From: Vibrio artabrorum | GTDB lineage: Bacteria; Pseudomonadota; Gammaproteobacteria; Enterobacterales; Vibrionaceae | Reading direction: 5' to 3' | Assembly: GCF_024347295.1 (NCBI RefSeq) | Contig: NZ_AP025458.1 | Location: 2,914,001-2,978,000, forward strand | Length of the DNA stretch: 64,000 nt | Shown here: piece by piece, positions 63,080 to 64,000 of the stretch | Numbering within the stretch: position 1 is the stretch's first letter | Layout of the letters: the number at the start of each line of letters is the position of its first letter | Made by a program: the position numbers and the translations under genes | The notes under the pieces: generated by a model | Database searches by the model: none | Told to the model about the DNA's origin: nothing | What the model saw: the letters and a program-made list of their open reading frames with translations, nothing else

Positions 63080-64000
63080 CTAATCTTTGCTCTTCTTACG
63101 CGCTCTTGGGTGAGCTTGATCGTAAGCTTGTGCTAAATGTTGGAAGTCTAAGTGAGTATAAATTTGGGTGGTCGAGATATTTTCATGGCCAAGCAACTCT
63201 TGCACAGCACGAAGGTTTTGGCTTGACTCCAGCACGTGTGTAGCAAAGGAGTGACGCAGTTTATGTGGGCTAATATGACTGGCAACGGCCTGCTTCTTAC
63301 CCCACTCTTCCATACGCTTCTGAACACTGCGATGAGAAATACGGGTCCCGAGTTTAGAGACAAATAATGCGGTCTCACCCGGCGAAGCCAATTCACCGCG
63401 TACTTTTAACCATTTATCGACCCACTCTTTGGCTAATCCTGAAAACGGTGCTTTGCGTTCTTTATCGCCCTTACCAATCACTCGGATTTCGCCCTGCCGA
63501 GCCAACACATCTTTCAAGTTGATACCGACCAGCTCGGCTAATCGTAACCCCGCACCATACATCACTTCCATCATCGCTCGATCACGAATTGACAGTGGAT
63601 CGTCCTCATTCACATCGAGCAGTTGACCCACCTCGTCCACGTCGAGGTTTTTAGGCAAAGGGCGTTGTTTGCGAGGTGCTGAGACCCCTTTGGCTGGATT
63701 AGCGGTCATTTCGCCACGCAACACCAGGAAATCAAAGAAGCTGCGCAATGAAGATAAGCGCGTTGCAATGCTGCTCGCCTTCATTCCCTCACGCATGCCT
63801 TTACTGGCAAGTTGTCTGACCCACGCCGCATCAACTTGTCCCCAGTCTTTCACCCCTAACGTAACTAAATGACCGGCCATGGTTTCAAGTTGTTGTTTGT
63901 AATTACGTTGGGTGTGTAGGCTGAGTCCCTTCTCACTTCTCAGATATTCATAGAAGCGAGAAAGTGGCGTTTGAAGACTGTTAGGAAGAGGTATTTTGGG
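63080..64000 (-). CDS. xerC: Tyrosine recombinase XerC (5' end outside window)
   Basis: XerC acts with XerD at dif to resolve chromosome dimers at division. The frame is open to the window edge, 40 codons above the first internal ATG, and starts within PLSRFYEYLRSEKGLSLHTQ, the N-terminal SAM-like domain. Only a few residues are missing. Catalytic residues: Arg in YGAGLRLAELVG, Lys in IGKGDKERK, HxxR in SPHKLRHSFATH, His in LLGHENISTTQ and Tyr in IYTHLD. yigB follows. Confidence 0.96.
   Translation of the reverse strand, partial: PKIPLPNSLQTPLSRFYEYLRSEKGLSLHTQRNYKQQLETMAGHLVTLGVKDWGQVDAAWVRQLASKGMREGMKASSIATRLSSLRSFFDFLVLRGEMTANPAKGVSAPRKQRPLPKNLDVDEVGQLLDVNEDDPLSIRDRAMMEVMYGAGLRLAELVGINLKDVLARQGEIRVIGKGDKERKAPFSGLAKEWVDKWLKVRGELASPGETALFVSKLGTRISHRSVQKRMEEWGKKQAVASHISPHKLRHSFATHVLESSQNLRAVQELLGHENISTTQIYTHLDFQHLAQAYDQAHPRARKKSKD

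Overview
The window is chromosomal DNA of a Vibrio, most likely from the V. splendidus group or a close relative. The evidence is the gene order: trmA, yijD, fabR, sthA, then lexA, dgkA, plsB, ubiA, ubiC, glpG, glpE, rpoH, ftsX, ftsE, ftsY, rsmD, then rhtB-like, pldB, yigL, and finally yigB and xerC. These blocks resemble the enterobacterial and Vibrio order close to the chromosome I origin. A near-perfect ParB-binding parS site at 58104-58119 fits an origin-proximal position.

Bases 1 to about 19.9 kb are a mobile genomic island abutting the promoter side of trmA; its left end lies outside the window. Its engine (13104-19724, minus strand) is a compact four-gene operon of three large tyrosine recombinase-type proteins plus a small HTH/coiled-coil protein. 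This is the layout of ginABCD (GInt islands) and of Gamma-Mobile-Trio (GMT) islands, which are known to carry both defensive and offensive genes. The cargo fits that pattern. There is a Wadjet-type SMC anti-plasmid system (jetC partial, jetD) and a candidate LysM/glycine-rich membrane-disrupting toxin with an overlapping membrane immunity gene. There are also two convergent DUF2384 (ParS/MbcA) antitoxin-type genes beside a decayed RES toxin start. A complete IS66-family element with an 8-bp target duplication sits just upstream of one of these antitoxin genes. The island also holds several repeats that no gene explains: a 33-bp direct repeat pair, a second noncoding repeat pair, three 20-bp-period iterons beside the recombinase operon, and an inverted repeat at the start of its first gene.

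From 20 to 34 kb the core genome resumes but has accessory insertions. An ImpA-type mucin metalloprotease gene sits between trmA and yijD. A metzincin lipoprotein gene sits between dinF and lexA, which are neighbours in E. coli. lexA has two SOS boxes. From 35 to 46 kb lie ubiquinone synthesis genes, glpEG, rpoH, the ftsYEX operon (ftsY carries a 60-bp hexamer microsatellite) and the rsmD/yhhL/yhhM/yhhN neighbourhood. Two very short ORFs also occur here, one of them well supported.

From 46.8 to 64 kb are an acyltransferase, an arsenate-detoxification operon (arsR, a GAPDH paralogue, a phosphatase, arsJ) with a palindromic operator, and an HDOD-EAL protein. These are followed by the rhtB/pldB/yigL block, an EVE protein, a lipoprotein and a DTW-domain tRNA-modification gene. 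A FIST-GGDEF-EAL gene there is split by a second, different IS66-family element whose transposase spans a canonical A AAA AAG frameshift heptamer. The window ends inside xerC.
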